DNA of 64,000 nucleotides from Podospora comata (taxonomy: Eukaryota > Ascomycota > Sordariomycetes > Sordariales > Podosporaceae), in contig CP071493.1 in the NCBI GenBank assembly GCA_017354895.1, positions 8,184,001 to 8,248,000 of the forward strand, given 5' to 3'. The position numbers were made by a program, and so were the translations under genes. Below the pieces are notes generated by a model. That model searched no databases. It worked only from the letters and a program-made list of their open reading frames with translations, and had not been told where the DNA came from. This document shows positions 21,040 through 32,054 of this stretch, piece after piece. Within the stretch, counting starts at the first letter, position 1; each line of letters starts with the position of its first letter.

Positions 21040-22392
21040 ATGGCTTCTACGACAAGATCGGCATCCTCTGCCGCCCTCACTTTTGAGCTGGTGGGAAAGT
21101 GCTCTGTATGTGCAATCCCTCTCCTCTCCATGCTGCTGGACATGCCTGACAACTAATGCAGATATCTAACAGACAACCCGTGCCCGCGCATCCATCTTGA
21201 CGTTGCCCCACGGTCAGGTCAACCTCCCAATTTTCATGCCTGTAGCCACGCAGGCTTCACTCAAAGGCCTTACCCCCGAACAACTCGAGGCAACTGGATG
21301 CCGTCTCTGCCTCAACAACACCTACCATCTCGGCCTGAAGCCTGGTCAGGAAGTCCTTGATGCTGTAGGAGGCGCGCACAAGTTTCAGGGATGGAATCAC
21401 AATCTTCTTACTGATAGTGGCGGGTACGTGGCCAACTCTAGTCATGGGAAGCAAAATAGCTGAGATGTCAAAGGTTTCAGATGGTGTCGCTACTCAAGCT
21501 GGCCAACGTCACCGAGGAAGGTGTGCGCTTCCTCTCACCACACGACGGCAGCCCTATGCTCTTAACCCCTGAGCACTCGATGAGCCTCCAAAACTCGATC
21601 GGATCCGACATTATGATGCAGCTGGACGATGTCCTCGTCACTACACACCCAGACAAGGCGCGCATGAGAGAGGCGATGGAGCGCAGTGTACGTTGGCTCG
21701 ACAGATGTATCGCTGCCCACAAATACCCAGAAAGGCAGAACCTGTTCTGCATCATTCAGGGTGGACTGGACCTGGAGATGCGCCGGGAATGCTGCCGCGA
21801 GATGGTCGCCCGTGACACACCCGGTATCGCCATTGGCGGACTGAGCGGAGGTGAAGCAAAGGATGACTTCTGCAAGGTGGTGGCCACTTGCACGGAGCAA
21901 CTACCAGAACTCAAGCCGAGATACGTTATGGGAATTGGGTACCCAGAGGATCTTGTGGTCAGCGTGGCGCTGGGAGCAGACATGTTCGACTGCGTGTGGC
22001 CCACACGCACTGCGCGGTTTGGGAATGCCATCACCAAGCATGGTGTACTCAACATGAAAAGAGAGATGTATGCCGCTGATTTCGGGCCCATCGAGGAGGG
22101 TTGTGGGTGTCAGTGCTGCAGGCCTGTCGGCCAAGAAGGGTCGCTGGGCATTACAAGGGCATTCATTCACCACAATGCCGCCAAAGAGACAGTTGCGGCG
22201 CACCTGCTGACACTACACAACGTATGGTATCAGCTGGATCTGATGAGGCAGGCCAGAGAGGCCATCATTGCTGACCAATTCCCGGCATTCGTCAAGAAGT
22301 TTTTTGTTGGACTGTACCCTGATGGACAGAGCTATCCATCGTGGGCAGTCAACGCATTGCGTGGTGTTGGCATCGAGTTGCTAGGGAGGTGA
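21040..22392 (+). CDS. QTRT1: Queuine tRNA-ribosyltransferase catalytic subunit
   Basis: Three exons, 21040-21105, 21173-21423 and 21474-22392, give 411 residues. The joins restore family sequence: KCS/TTRARAS across intron 1 (67 nt) and [17 protein letters not shown] across intron 2 (50 nt). The enzyme swaps guanine-34 for queuine in tRNAs with GUN anticodons. In eukaryotes it pairs with a non-catalytic QTRT2 subunit. The DSGGFQ aspartate and the aspartate of [14 protein letters not shown] are the expected catalytic residues. The zinc site CGCQCC followed by a His downstream is intact, as are the substrate-loop sequences GGLSGGE and [10 protein letters not shown]. Length is normal for the family. 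The 22-codon first exon starts at the only ATG that keeps the frame. Confidence 0.94.
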
Positions 22393-22694
22393 TGTAAAGG
22401 TATAGACAAAAATGAATAGATGTACAAGATACCCAAGATATGTCTCTAAATCACTTTACATACTAGTACCTAGGAAATCAGGGGTAACTTTACATGACAA
22501 AGGGTTAGGGTTGAAGAACTCGGCCTTGGCATGAACTGATGGCCAATGGGGCATTCATTCAACTTTTGGAGCTCGGGAATTTTTGCAGCTCAACTCGGCG
22601 ATTGAAGGAACGAAGCCCCGATCTCTCGCCGCCCCGACCCCGACCTCGACGACAGCCAGGAGAGCGCTTTCGGGCCAATCCAGCCACATTGACC
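22393..22694. other. Intergenic
   Basis: About 300 bases between two plus-strand genes, holding the TGT 3' end and the MRP51 promoter/leader. Nothing else is seen. Confidence 0.45.
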
Positions 22695-24077
22695 ATGGTT
22701 TCCAGGAGCGTGTCTCCGGGAGGCGCGCTTCTCCGGGCGTCGCGGATGTTCTCTATGCCGGCACCCCTCCCACCACCGGCGGCAGAAGCCGCTCAAGCAA
22801 CCTTCAAGTCGCACTCCGATACAGCTACCTCGGCCTACCCTACACACCAGGTTATCACAACCCTTAGTCACGCCCGCAAGGAGGGGGACTGGGGCTTGAA
22901 GCGTCCTCTCCCTCTTCGATCAACTACCAAGTCCTCGACTCCCATGCTCCGCATCAAGGGCATCGATACGATCGAGCAAATTACCGACTACGCCTCAGGC
23001 GCCGACCACGGCCTCACCCTTCTCAAATTCCAAGAACTTGGTCTCCCGATCTCTACGCCCTCCTCTTTTGCAAGCTCGAGACACAGAACCAATGCCGCGA
23101 CCAGGTCCGTTTTCGAGGACGACATCGATCGCACCGCCATCGCCGCGAAGGACCGTGCAAAGCTTGTCGACCAACGATGGAGGTTTTCTGGCCCATGGCT
23201 TGCCGGCATGTCGCCCGGCGACTTCAAGAAGTACTTGGCTGAGAGGGTTCGCCCCCGTCGCGCCGCCTTCCGTATGTTTCTGAAGGCCAAGATCGCCCGC
23301 GATCTCAACGAGACGGCCAGGTTGAAAGCCTTGGACAACGCAGAGACCGAGTATGACAAGGTCACCGTCGATTCTATTCTTGAGGATGACGTTACCGAGT
23401 ACTTGCGGAATGTTCGGAACCAGAACGCAGTGCTGTATCAGCTGGTTGGGGAGTTCTTGGATCTCGCACCTCTGAAGCAACCGACGGAACTGACGACTGA
23501 GCAAATGTTGCATCCTTCAAAACACACATATTCAACCCACGACACCAACAACCCGTATGCCGAACATGGTCCTCCAAAGACCCACCCTTCCGCCGGTCTC
23601 TCGTACATCCGCACCGGTGCATACATGGACAACCACCCGCTGTACGGCCCGCAAAAGGAACATAAGCCGGTTGAGGCCAGAGTGCTCAGGCCGCGCAGCC
23701 AGCAGAGCTACAGCAGCGCCAAACTGGGTGTTGCTGGTTTCGTCACCGAGACCAGCGAGGGCGACAACGCTCACAATCAGAAGTCCGGGAAGTCGCCTCT
23801 TCGACATTTCGACCCTGATCTCAAGAACGGCGCCAAGGTTTACGTTCAGCCTGAAACGGCTTCCGTCAACTCAGATGGCAAGCTGCGGATCGTGCTCAAG
23901 GACTCAGTGGATGCCGAGGCTGAGCTGGTTGCCCGTGAGCTGATCGGTGATGGTGAGGGCATTTTTGGACAACAGCGGAAGGAGGTTGAGGTGGTCAGCC
24001 AGTCAACCATTCGCAAGTCCTACTCAACTAAGCTCTCGCAGGGTGCACAGGACTATGGTTTGAATACGGGGAACTAG
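22695..24077 (+). CDS. MRP51: Mitochondrial 37S ribosomal protein Mrp51
   Basis: A single exon of 460 residues. The N-terminal GALLRASRMFSMPAPLPPP matches the Mrp51/bS1m family of the fungal mitochondrial small ribosomal subunit. Further family blocks follow: HARKEGDWGLKRPLP, IDTIEQITDYASGADHGLT and FSGPWLAGMSPGDFKKYL. In yeast Mrp51 also affects translation of mitochondrial mRNAs with particular 5' leaders. Start 22695 was chosen because it has a good context (ttgaccATGG) and precedes the conserved start of the family; the frame is open upstream but has no ATG. The first 20 residues (Arg/Ser-rich, few acids) suit mitochondrial import. Confidence 0.9.
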   Translation: MVSRSVSPGGALLRASRMFSMPAPLPPPAAEAAQATFKSHSDTATSAYPTHQVITTLSHARKEGDWGLKRPLPLRSTTKSSTPMLRIKGIDTIEQITDYASGADHGLTLLKFQELGLPISTPSSFASSRHRTNAATRSVFEDDIDRTAIAAKDRAKLVDQRWRFSGPWLAGMSPGDFKKYLAERVRPRRAAFRMFLKAKIARDLNETARLKALDNAETEYDKVTVDSILEDDVTEYLRNVRNQNAVLYQLVGEFLDLAPLKQPTELTTEQMLHPSKHTYSTHDTNNPYAEHGPPKTHPSAGLSYIRTGAYMDNHPLYGPQKEHKPVEARVLRPRSQQSYSSAKLGVAGFVTETSEGDNAHNQKSGKSPLRHFDPDLKNGAKVYVQPETASVNSDGKLRIVLKDSVDAEAELVARELIGDGEGIFGQQRKEVEVVSQSTIRKSYSTKLSQGAQDYGLNTGN

Positions 24078-24519
24078 AGTCGATTGGGAGTGACTGGACT
24101 ATCTTGCTGATAGCTCCATAATGTACAACATGTTCTCTGTAGAAATATATACCACGTGAGCCATTTCCCTTGTACTGATGTCTAAAGGCATTGTTTACTA
24201 TTGTTGGCTCAAGTTTTTGGAGCGACCGTCATAGAACGAATCTGGGAATGCCTCAGCCGCAGTTGCCCCACCTCAAGTGGCAGCCACAAAATAGTAAACT
24301 TCACTAGCTCACCAGCCACACCCCAAAAGATTGGCATGCCCTAAGCGCACGCAACTCCCACAATTGCAGACCCACTCTGAAAAACCACCACAGGTTTGGC
24401 GAGCTCGACTGCGAGAATCCTCTTGCTTCTTCTCTTCTGTGTCCGAAACTCCAAGCGTCGCCCTCGGTAGGTCCTTTTTTCCCTTCACCAACAACCAACC
24501 ACCACACCAAACCGTCAAA
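24078..24519. other. Intergenic
   Basis: About 440 bases holding the MRP51 3' end and the ribosomal-protein promoter and leader. A C/T-rich run (cttttttcccttcacc, near 24475) sits just upstream of the eS17 start. No gene is seen. Confidence 0.45.
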
Positions 24520-25088
24520 ATGGGTCGCGTTCGTACCAAGACTGTCAAGAAGTCCGCCAAGGTCATCATTGAGCGGTACTACCCCAAGTTGACTCTCGAC
24601 TTCGAGACCAACAAGCGGTATGTTTTTCTCCAACCTGGATTTTGAGCAGAGGGGAGATCCGACTGACTCTGAGGAAAAAGTGTCTGCGATGAGATCGCCA
24701 TCATTGCCTCCAAGCGCCTCCGCAACAAGATTGCCGGCTACACCACCCATTTGATGAAGCGCATTCAGCGTGGCCCCGTCCGCGGTATCTCCTTCAAGCT
24801 TCAGGAGGAGGAGCGTGAGCGCAAGGATCAGTACGTTCCCGAGGTCTCCGCTCTCGACTTCACCCAGAACTCCGAGAGCGGCCAGCTCGATGTCGATACC
24901 GAGACCAAGGACCTCCTTAAGCACCTCGGCGTATGTGTTGCCCAGTGTCTGAAGGTCACGAGAGTGGAAAAACTGACAGCAATTCACAGTTCGACGCCAT
25001 CCCCGTCAATGTCATCCCCGTTACCCAGAACCCCGCTGTTGAGCGTGGCCCCCGTCGCTTCGGTGGTGACCGCCCCCGCCGCGACTAA
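24520..25088 (+). CDS. RPS17: 40S ribosomal protein eS17
   Basis: Three exons, 24520-24617, 24681-24930 and 24990-25088, encode 148 residues. The first intron (63 nt, GTATGT donor) splits the Arg codon in TNKR/VCDEIA. The second (59 nt) falls between codons at KHLG/FDAIP. The N terminus [18 protein letters not shown] and the core [20 protein letters not shown] are those of eukaryotic/archaeal eS17, a protein of the small-subunit head. The C-terminal tail [14 protein letters not shown] is typical of filamentous fungi. Splice sites are consensus, and codon use is strongly C-ending, as expected for a highly expressed gene. Confidence 0.97.
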
Positions 25089-25663
25089 ATTGTTTCTTCG
25101 AAAGAGGGGACATTTTAGGACCACCAACAGAAAACGACGCTTGACGACTTCGATCACGATACCCTTTTATGACGGTCAACAGAAGTTGGGAAAGGAGTAT
25201 GAAGATCTCTTCATCACACGGGAATCATCATGCTGCGGCGTTGGGCCAATACTGACGGCGCTGGGTCGTGGTCGGTCGGAAAGGGAAAAACAAACACGGC
25301 ATGCGATAGCTTTGAAGAATAAAGCAATCTGTTGCCCCACCCATTCAGGTGTCGCTGAGTCCTGCAGGTAATGCTGAGGACGACGCTCGACTGCCAGACT
25401 ACGCTTCTCCTTTATGGTGATGCGGATGGGATTTGTTGTGTGAGACGGCTGGGTCCCGCCTCGTTGGGGAGCCCATGTCTGCCCAGGTGATAAATGCTGT
25501 GACTTTGATCTGTCATGTGAATCCTCCAGATGTTGTAAACTCAAGGTAGGTTTTATTTCCGAGGTCCGACAATCGTAAACCGGGTATCATAAACTATCAA
25601 AACGCCATTTGTTATGCAACCCCAATGCTGTCTGTTTGCCTGTCCCTTTTACCAAAGATAGAA
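25089..25663. other. Convergent 3' region
   Basis: About 575 bases between the stops of eS17 (plus) and the Rtr1-type gene (minus). It holds both 3' ends; no gene is supported. Confidence 0.45.
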
Positions 25664-26560
25664 TCAAGGCCTTCCATAGTTGAGGCTCTCAATACGAATA
25701 GAAGGAATAAAATCATCGTCATCATCATCTTCGCCTTCACCGCCAGTGTTGTTTGGTTTCTTGCCCTTGCTGCCAATCTTGTATCCTTCCACCATGAGAT
25801 GGGCATCGCTCTCGCCTCCCTGGGCGCTGGTGAAGGTGGGAGCTGTGGGCGGCTGGGTGATCTCCTTCTCCCCAATCGTGACCTCGACTTTATCGACGCC
25901 CATCCCATTCCTCTCGACGGCTAGTTTGCCCGCTTGCTTCTTTTTCTCGTGGGCTTCATCTCCCTTCTTATCCCTCTCGTCACCGGCCCCATCGAGCGAG
26001 AGCCCCTCCACGGCCTTTTCCACCTCCTTTACACCCGGTTCCTTGTCCTCCCTCAGCCGAATCTTGACCTTCATCTCCCCCTTTTCTCCTGCCCACTCGT
26101 ACGAAGGATGCTCGAGCTGAACATGGATGTACATACCCTTTAGCGCGCACTCATCGCTGCACCACTTGTTCAAGTCCTCCGTTTTCGCCACGCCCGACCG
26201 CCGGATTTTGACCTTGCCGGGAAAGTTGCGGCGGGGTTTGGAGCAGAGGGCGTAGCCGCATGTGTTGAGGCAGTTCCGTTCGTCTATGAGATCGAGGTAC
26301 TCTGAGGGGGAGAAGTTGGGGAGGTGGGAGAGGAGGAGGGAGATGTCGGATTGGGAAGGGGGTTGGGAGGAGGGGAAGGCGGTGGAGAGGAGCTCGAAGG
26401 TTTCGATGGGGATGGGGGGTTTGAGCTCTGTTTTGGAGAGGGTGAGGAGTTGGGCTGCTTGGGCGCGGGTTAGGCCTGTGAGTTCGAGGGCTGAGGGGGC
26501 GTCGGAGGTGGGTGGTGGTTTTTTGAGGATGGATTTAGGAGGGTTGGGGGTGGACGCCAT
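25664..26560 (-). CDS. RTR1: Rtr1/RPAP2-type RNA polymerase II CTD phosphatase
   Basis: A single exon of 298 residues. The zinc-binding core lies at about 92-140: ERNCLNTCGYALCSKP, followed about 20 residues later by NKWCSDECALKGMYIHVQL. This cysteine arrangement and the RxCxxxCGYxxC block define the Rtr1/RPAP2 family, which acts on Ser5-phosphorylated CTD of RNA polymerase II and in polymerase nuclear import. Whether the family dephosphorylates directly has been debated. The N terminus is Pro/Lys-rich (KSILKKPPPTSD), and the C terminus is acidic and ends DDDDDDFIPSIRIESLNYG, also typical. The 5' half of the coding strand is notably pyrimidine-rich. It is divergent from BBC1. Confidence 0.9.
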   Translation of the reverse strand: MASTPNPPKSILKKPPPTSDAPSALELTGLTRAQAAQLLTLSKTELKPPIPIETFELLSTAFPSSQPPSQSDISLLLSHLPNFSPSEYLDLIDERNCLNTCGYALCSKPRRNFPGKVKIRRSGVAKTEDLNKWCSDECALKGMYIHVQLEHPSYEWAGEKGEMKVKIRLREDKEPGVKEVEKAVEGLSLDGAGDERDKKGDEAHEKKKQAGKLAVERNGMGVDKVEVTIGEKEITQPPTAPTFTSAQGGESDAHLMVEGYKIGSKGKKPNNTGGEGEDDDDDDFIPSIRIESLNYGRP

Positions 26561-27444
26561 GGAGGTGATGGCTTGGGGGTTTGGTGATGTTGTTGGAGAT
26601 AAAGGAGGTTATCGTTAGGAGAGGTGACGTTGATAAAGAGTAGTAGTTTAGCCGATCGACAGGCGGTAGGTACCTTGTGTTTGCTGCTGGCGCAAATGTC
26701 GTTGTTGATGGGCATGTGAAACAAAAGATGCCAAGCTAGAGATATCAGAAAGTTACAAATGCGATGGAAGGGACACTTGCCAGCTGCCAAGCAGCTTGGA
26801 GCTTCCGAGGTGAGGCGTTGATCCACCTCGTCATTTCACTGAGGGGTCATCTCCAAGCAACACACAGCGACAACAGGACATGAGATAACTGCCCAAGCCA
26901 CCTCCTGACTGCAACACTCCCAACTCCGGTTGAATTGCTGCCTGGTGAGGTGTCCAAACCAAAAAGACAGATTCGAAACACGTAGACCATAGCAACAAAC
27001 GCAAGGTGTGGTAGCCTCTTATGCGCTGACGTTGAGGATCGGATGTGCGCCTTAAGCCAACACTTTTAGCCACACTGCTGAACAAGCTGAGGCGTCCGGC
27101 TTGCAAGGGGTGACCAAACAAGGACCGCCCTTCCATGACCACCAGCTGTTGGAGATCGAGCGGTTCTTCTCTCGCACTCCGCCTCCAGCATTACGTTTAC
27201 ACAGCAGGTCCTACAACCTCACTTGCACTTGGCGTGTGTTTACATTGAAAAGTCCTCGAAGTCCAGGCCCACGAAGAGAAGCGGACCGAAAGCCAACCCC
27301 GCCCCGCATCTGCCGAGCCAGCGAGCGACGTTTAATAGCTTGCCTGCCTCTGACGACAAGCCCAAAGCACGCAACACAACACTGCAGACATCAACAGTAG
27401 CTACCTCGCCGTCCACTTACTCCGAGGCCTCGAGCCGCGCCATC
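26561..27444. other. Divergent promoter region RTR1/BBC1
   Basis: 884 bases between divergent starts. On the BBC1 side there is an upstream ATG at 27135 opening a 37-codon frame that ends at 27248. It is a possible uORF if transcription starts before it. No gene is seen. Confidence 0.5.
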
Positions 27445-30400
27445 ATGTCGTTCAAGGTCAAGGCCTTGTACGAATACAACTCGGGCCACGAAGATGACCT
27501 CATTTTCAGCGTCGGCCAGATCATAACCGTGACCGACGTGGAAGATGCCGACTGGTATGCGGGGGAGTACGTCGACGAGGCCGGCAACAAGCAAGAGGGT
27601 ATTTTCCCCAGGAATTTCGTCGAAAAGTATGAGCCTGCAGCACCTCCTCGTCCGGCGACACGGCCCCAGTCCAAAAGGGAACATAAACCCGCCTCCGAAG
27701 CTCCGGTTCCAGCCCCGGAATCTCCGAAGCACGAAGTTGCTCCGGAGCCTGAACCTGAGCCCTTGAGATCTCCCTCGCCCGAGCCGACGATTTCCTCTCC
27801 TCCGCCAGCACCTGCGGCTGTTCCGGTGCCAATTCAATCTGCCCAAGCTCCCGCCTCCCCTCCGGCTCCCGCACCCGCCCCTGTTCCAGTGGCCGCGCCC
27901 GCACCTCCTGTTCCCCAGCCCACTGAGGCGCCGTCTGCCGCAAAGTCGCCCCCTGCGCCCAAGCCTGCTGCCGTTGTCTCCAAACCCAGTGCTGGACCTC
28001 CACCTGTCTCTGATAAGCCAACCGGAAATTCTTTCAAGGATCGTCTTGCTCTTTTCAACAAGGCAGCTGCAGCCCCCCCCGCCCCCTTCAAGCCTAGCGG
28101 GCTGAGCTCAGGAGGCGGCTCGAGCTTCATCAAGAAGCCGTTTGTTGCCCCCCCTCCTAGCAGGCACGCCTATATTCCACCGGTCACCCAGGCCCCTGTT
28201 GCTAAAGTATATCGTCGCGATGAGGATCCGGAGGTCAAGGAGCAAGAAGCCGAAACGCTGGAGAATGCTGGAAAAGCGGGACTTGTTGGTAATACGGCAC
28301 CAACCTCATCAAGGAATGAGGGTGAAGCCGCTGATGATGAGCCCAAGCCCATGAGCTTGAAGGAGCGCCTCGCTCTTCTCCAAAAGCAGCAAATGGAGAC
28401 TGCGGCTCGTCATGCCGAGGCTGCTGCCAAGAAGGAGAAGCCCAAGAAACCAGTGAAGAAACGGTTGGATAGCCACGATGCCACTGCCGCCGAAGGTGAA
28501 GCTACTGCTCCTGTTCCACCCCCTCTGGAGCCTCGCGATACCGAAGACACCACAGGCCGCGGCTCTCTGGATGAATCTCACCCACCTCGAATCCCGCACC
28601 CTGGGCGTCGCAGATCTTCAAGAGGAATCGAACCGAATGATGGTAATGAGGCTGATATGTCTGGGGCTGGCGAGACCACCGAGGGTCTGGAGGAGCTCAC
28701 CGAAAAGGAGGAAAATGACGTTAGACCAAAGCATGTTGCTACTGCCGCGAAACAAGACGATGATGAACAGGCTGATGAGGAAGATGAAGAGGAAGAAGAA
28801 GAGGAGGAGGAGGATATCGACCCAGAGGTTCGGCGTAAGGAGGAACTGCGCGCAAGAATGGCCAAGATGTCAGGCGGTATGGGCATGCCGGGTATGGGCA
28901 TCCCTGGGCTGTTTGGTGCCCCGGCACCTATGATGCCCAAGAAGAAGAAGGCCGCCCCTGAGAAGCACATTGAGGAGCATGAGGAGCCGGTCTCGCCTAC
29001 TGCCCGCGCGCCTCCCGTTCCTATGCCCGGCATTCCTTTGCCTGGGCTCTCGCGCCCACCGCCGCCTCCCGAGCGAAAACAGTCTGCTGCCGAAGAGGTG
29101 GAAGATGACGAGGACGAGGCCCAGCTGCAGACTCCCCATCAGGAAGCTGCGCCAGCCCGTATGTTGTTTGTCGAGCACCATCTCAACAAAGCTAACACAG
29201 GTGTAGAAACGCCCAACGAACATAGCGCACCCCCCCCTATTCCTGGCGGGAGATCAGCTCCCCCCCCTGTTCCTTCTCTGGACTGTGAGTATAGTGATGC
29301 CCATCGTTTTGCACTGTGGAGTGTCATTATTAACCTCGCAAAGCACGTCCGCCACCACCACCGCCAACTGCGTCGGCGATTAAGTCCCCCAGCGAAGGGT
29401 CGGTGTCTGACGACGAGCTCTCCGAAAGGCCCAATGATGAATCCGATACACCAAAACCTGATGTAGCCCATGCGACTAGAGCTCCTCCTCCCCCGCCACC
29501 TGGGGCTGGCGGTCCTCCACCACTGCCACCTACATCACCCCGGGCTGCCCCCCGTCGGTCTCATGATGAGAGCCCTCCAACTTCACCATCGGCACCTGCT
29601 ATCCCCAGGCGCGACAGCAGGGCACCGCCTCCAATCCCTGGCGCCGCCCCTCCACTCCCCACACAGAGCAGACCTCCTCCTCCGCCTCCCACAGCCGCAC
29701 CCCCGCTGCGTAGGGATTCAACGGCTGACACCCGGCCGCCCCCAATTCCCGGCGCACCACCAAGGGACGAGGATAGTGGTGACGAAGAAGAGATCACCGA
29801 ATATGAGGGCGATTACGACACCGACATCGCCTCGTCGGTTCCTCACAAAGATGCGCTCAAGGCCCATCAGCGGGAGTCGAGTTTCGAGGATATCGGACCG
29901 AGATCGCCAACGAGTGAGGCGCCCCCGCTTCCTTCCACAGCGGCCCCGAGAGCAGGACCTCCTCCAATTCCCAGTCAGCCTCCCCCTCCACCAAGTGCGC
30001 CAGCACCCTCGCGCAAGTCTGTAGATGCGCCCCGCACAGCCCCCCCTCCCCCTCCCCCGCCGAAAGAGGCGCCGCCAGCTCACTTCGATGATGATGAGTA
30101 CGATCCATACAACTATAGTTCGTCTTCTCAGGCAGCTCCAGCTGTTCCGTCATTCCCGATGCCCTCTCCGCATGTCAGGCAGAACGAGGAGACATCGGCG
30201 CATGAGACCCTCCAGTTTTCTCCGCCGCCTCCTCCCTCTCAGAACCTGAGGTCGCCTATCCCCCCTCCCATTTCCTCACCGCCAAACCGAGCTCCTCCGC
30301 CGAGAAAGTCGCTGGATGTCCCCCGTGGTAGCGGTGGAAGACGTTCGGTCGATGTTACTCGGCCTTCCATGGAGTCTGGGTTTGTTGCTAATGACATTGA

Positions 30401-31184
30401 CCTAGCCAACCAGTCAGGATGGTGGCTGCAGCCCAACGGCCTGCCTTCGCAACTCCACGGCCGCAAGGATATCTTCTTCGAGTCTGAAGAATCAACCTCC
30501 TCTGATCCCCACCAGGGTGGCAAGACAATTGTGACTCGGGATATCTATGTGTTGTTCCAGGACTACTCCCAGACCGTTATCACCGTTCGTTTCAACCCCC
30601 AGGACCCCTCCGATGTCCAGCTCGACCAACGTCACGAGGCCCCACCACGAGCCTTGCGTCAGGACCAGCTTGAGGAAAGCTACGAGCGGTTTGGTCGTGC
30701 CATCGGCGAGGCCGTTCACAAGCTGAAGGACACCGTTGTAGGCGATGGGACTCCACAAGGACTCATTCACGAGCTGCTGCGTCCCCACAAGGACGCTCTT
30801 CACCCTGTCGGCACGCGTGCCTATGGCGCCCTGGTGTACAGCAACCTTGCCAACGCCAGCACAAGCCAGAACGACGAGATCCGCCCCGGCGACATCATCA
30901 GCATCCGCAACGCCAAGTTCCAAGGCAAGCACGGCGCCATGCACGCCAAGTACAGCGTCGAGGTAGGCAAACCTGACCACGTCGCTGTCGTGGGCGAATG
31001 GGATGGCACCAAGAAGAAGGTCAGGGCTTGGGAGCAGGGCCGTGAGAGCAAAAAGGTCAAGCTGGAAAGTTTCAAGCTTGACGACCTGAGGAGTGGTGAG
31101 GTCAAGATTTGGAGGGTGATGCCTAGGAGCTGGATTGGATGGGAGGGTGGCGATAATGGTGGAGGAGCAACCGGCGGGAATTAG
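27445..31184 (+). CDS. BBC1: Bbc1-type SH3 protein of actin patches
   Basis: Two exons, 27445-29284 and 29344-31184, around a 59-nt intron (GTGAGT donor) encode 1,226 residues. Residues 3-63 are an SH3 domain (VKALYEYNSGHEDDLIFSVG, DADWYAGEY, GIFPRNFVEKYEP). Next come long Pro/Ala-rich linkers with SFKDRLALFNK and SLKERLALLQK repeats. An acidic run (28770-28825) and a Pro-rich region with many PPPIPG-like motifs follow. A conserved C-terminal globular domain covers about the last 290 residues (WWLQPNGLPSQL through VKIWRVMPRSW). This is the organisation of yeast Bbc1/Mti1, which binds Las17/WASP and type I myosin and restrains Arp2/3 actin assembly at endocytic sites. The start is the ATG directly before the SH3 domain; the upstream frame is open but has no ATG. 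A possible extra 42-nt intron lies at 29159-29200 (see findings). Confidence 0.9.
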
Positions 31185-31315
31185 GAGACGCTGTTGGGCT
31201 TGGAAGTTGCCCAGCTTGCTGGGTGGGAAGGAGTGAGGATGGTGGGTGTGTTGGTAAGGGTTGTAGATTCGTTTTGAAAAGTTGTTGTCGTTGTAAAGAG
31301 GAGTGCTGGGTGGAA

Positions 31316-31351
<36 letters not shown>

Positions 31352-32054
31352 CGGAGGACCATTGGCAAAGAGAACGGGAGGGAACAGTATCGTATTGAAG
31401 ATTTTTTTGTTCCACTTTGTTTATCAAGTTAAAAATTATTATTGTGTTTGTTTTTTAATTACGGTGCATTTTTTACACCGCTTTGCTGTTATCATTCCCG
31501 GCGGTGATGCCCGAACTTGCGATGTGTGGATGTATAACTTGTAGCAGATCGTTCAACATAAGACGGGGCCTCGAAATGCAGTCAGTTTCCACGTTGACCA
31601 AGAATCAGCGCAGGTAACCAACCGTGGCATGTTGAGCAAGTAGCAATGTCTTTCCAATAACCAACTGTAGGTAGTTTGTAATTTTGTTGGCTACAGCTGC
31701 CAAAACTAATGAGAACACTACCTTATATATAGATGCCCCAAAATTACTATATCCATCTCATCATCGACGCCCATACAAAACACCCAGTTGGTTTTACTCT
31801 AATTCCAACCTGACCAGCCTGCCAGAAACCTCATGCCTGTCCACTACCATAACCCCCCCTCATCATCCTCATATAGAACCATCCTTGTCTGTCTGCACCA
31901 TCCTGACCGCTATCCCTCCCTATGCTGCTAATACTCCCAAAATACAACCCATCCCATGCCCTTGGTCCCTCCTCAAACAGTAAAACGCCGTTACCATGCA
32001 TCCCCTTAGTCTTCCATAAGCACACCATCCTCTATTTTATACCCACCCCACTCC
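31185..32054. other. Convergent 3' region
   Basis: About 870 bases between convergent stops of BBC1 and the Cld1-type gene. It holds a GT/GA microsatellite (31316-31351), AT-rich UTR sequence and several C-rich plus-strand runs. No gene is supported. Confidence 0.5.
31316..31351. repeat. Compound microsatellite (GT)n(GA)n
   Basis: About eight GT units run directly into about ten GA units, roughly 130 bases downstream of the BBC1 stop, so probably in its 3' UTR. Confidence 0.9.
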
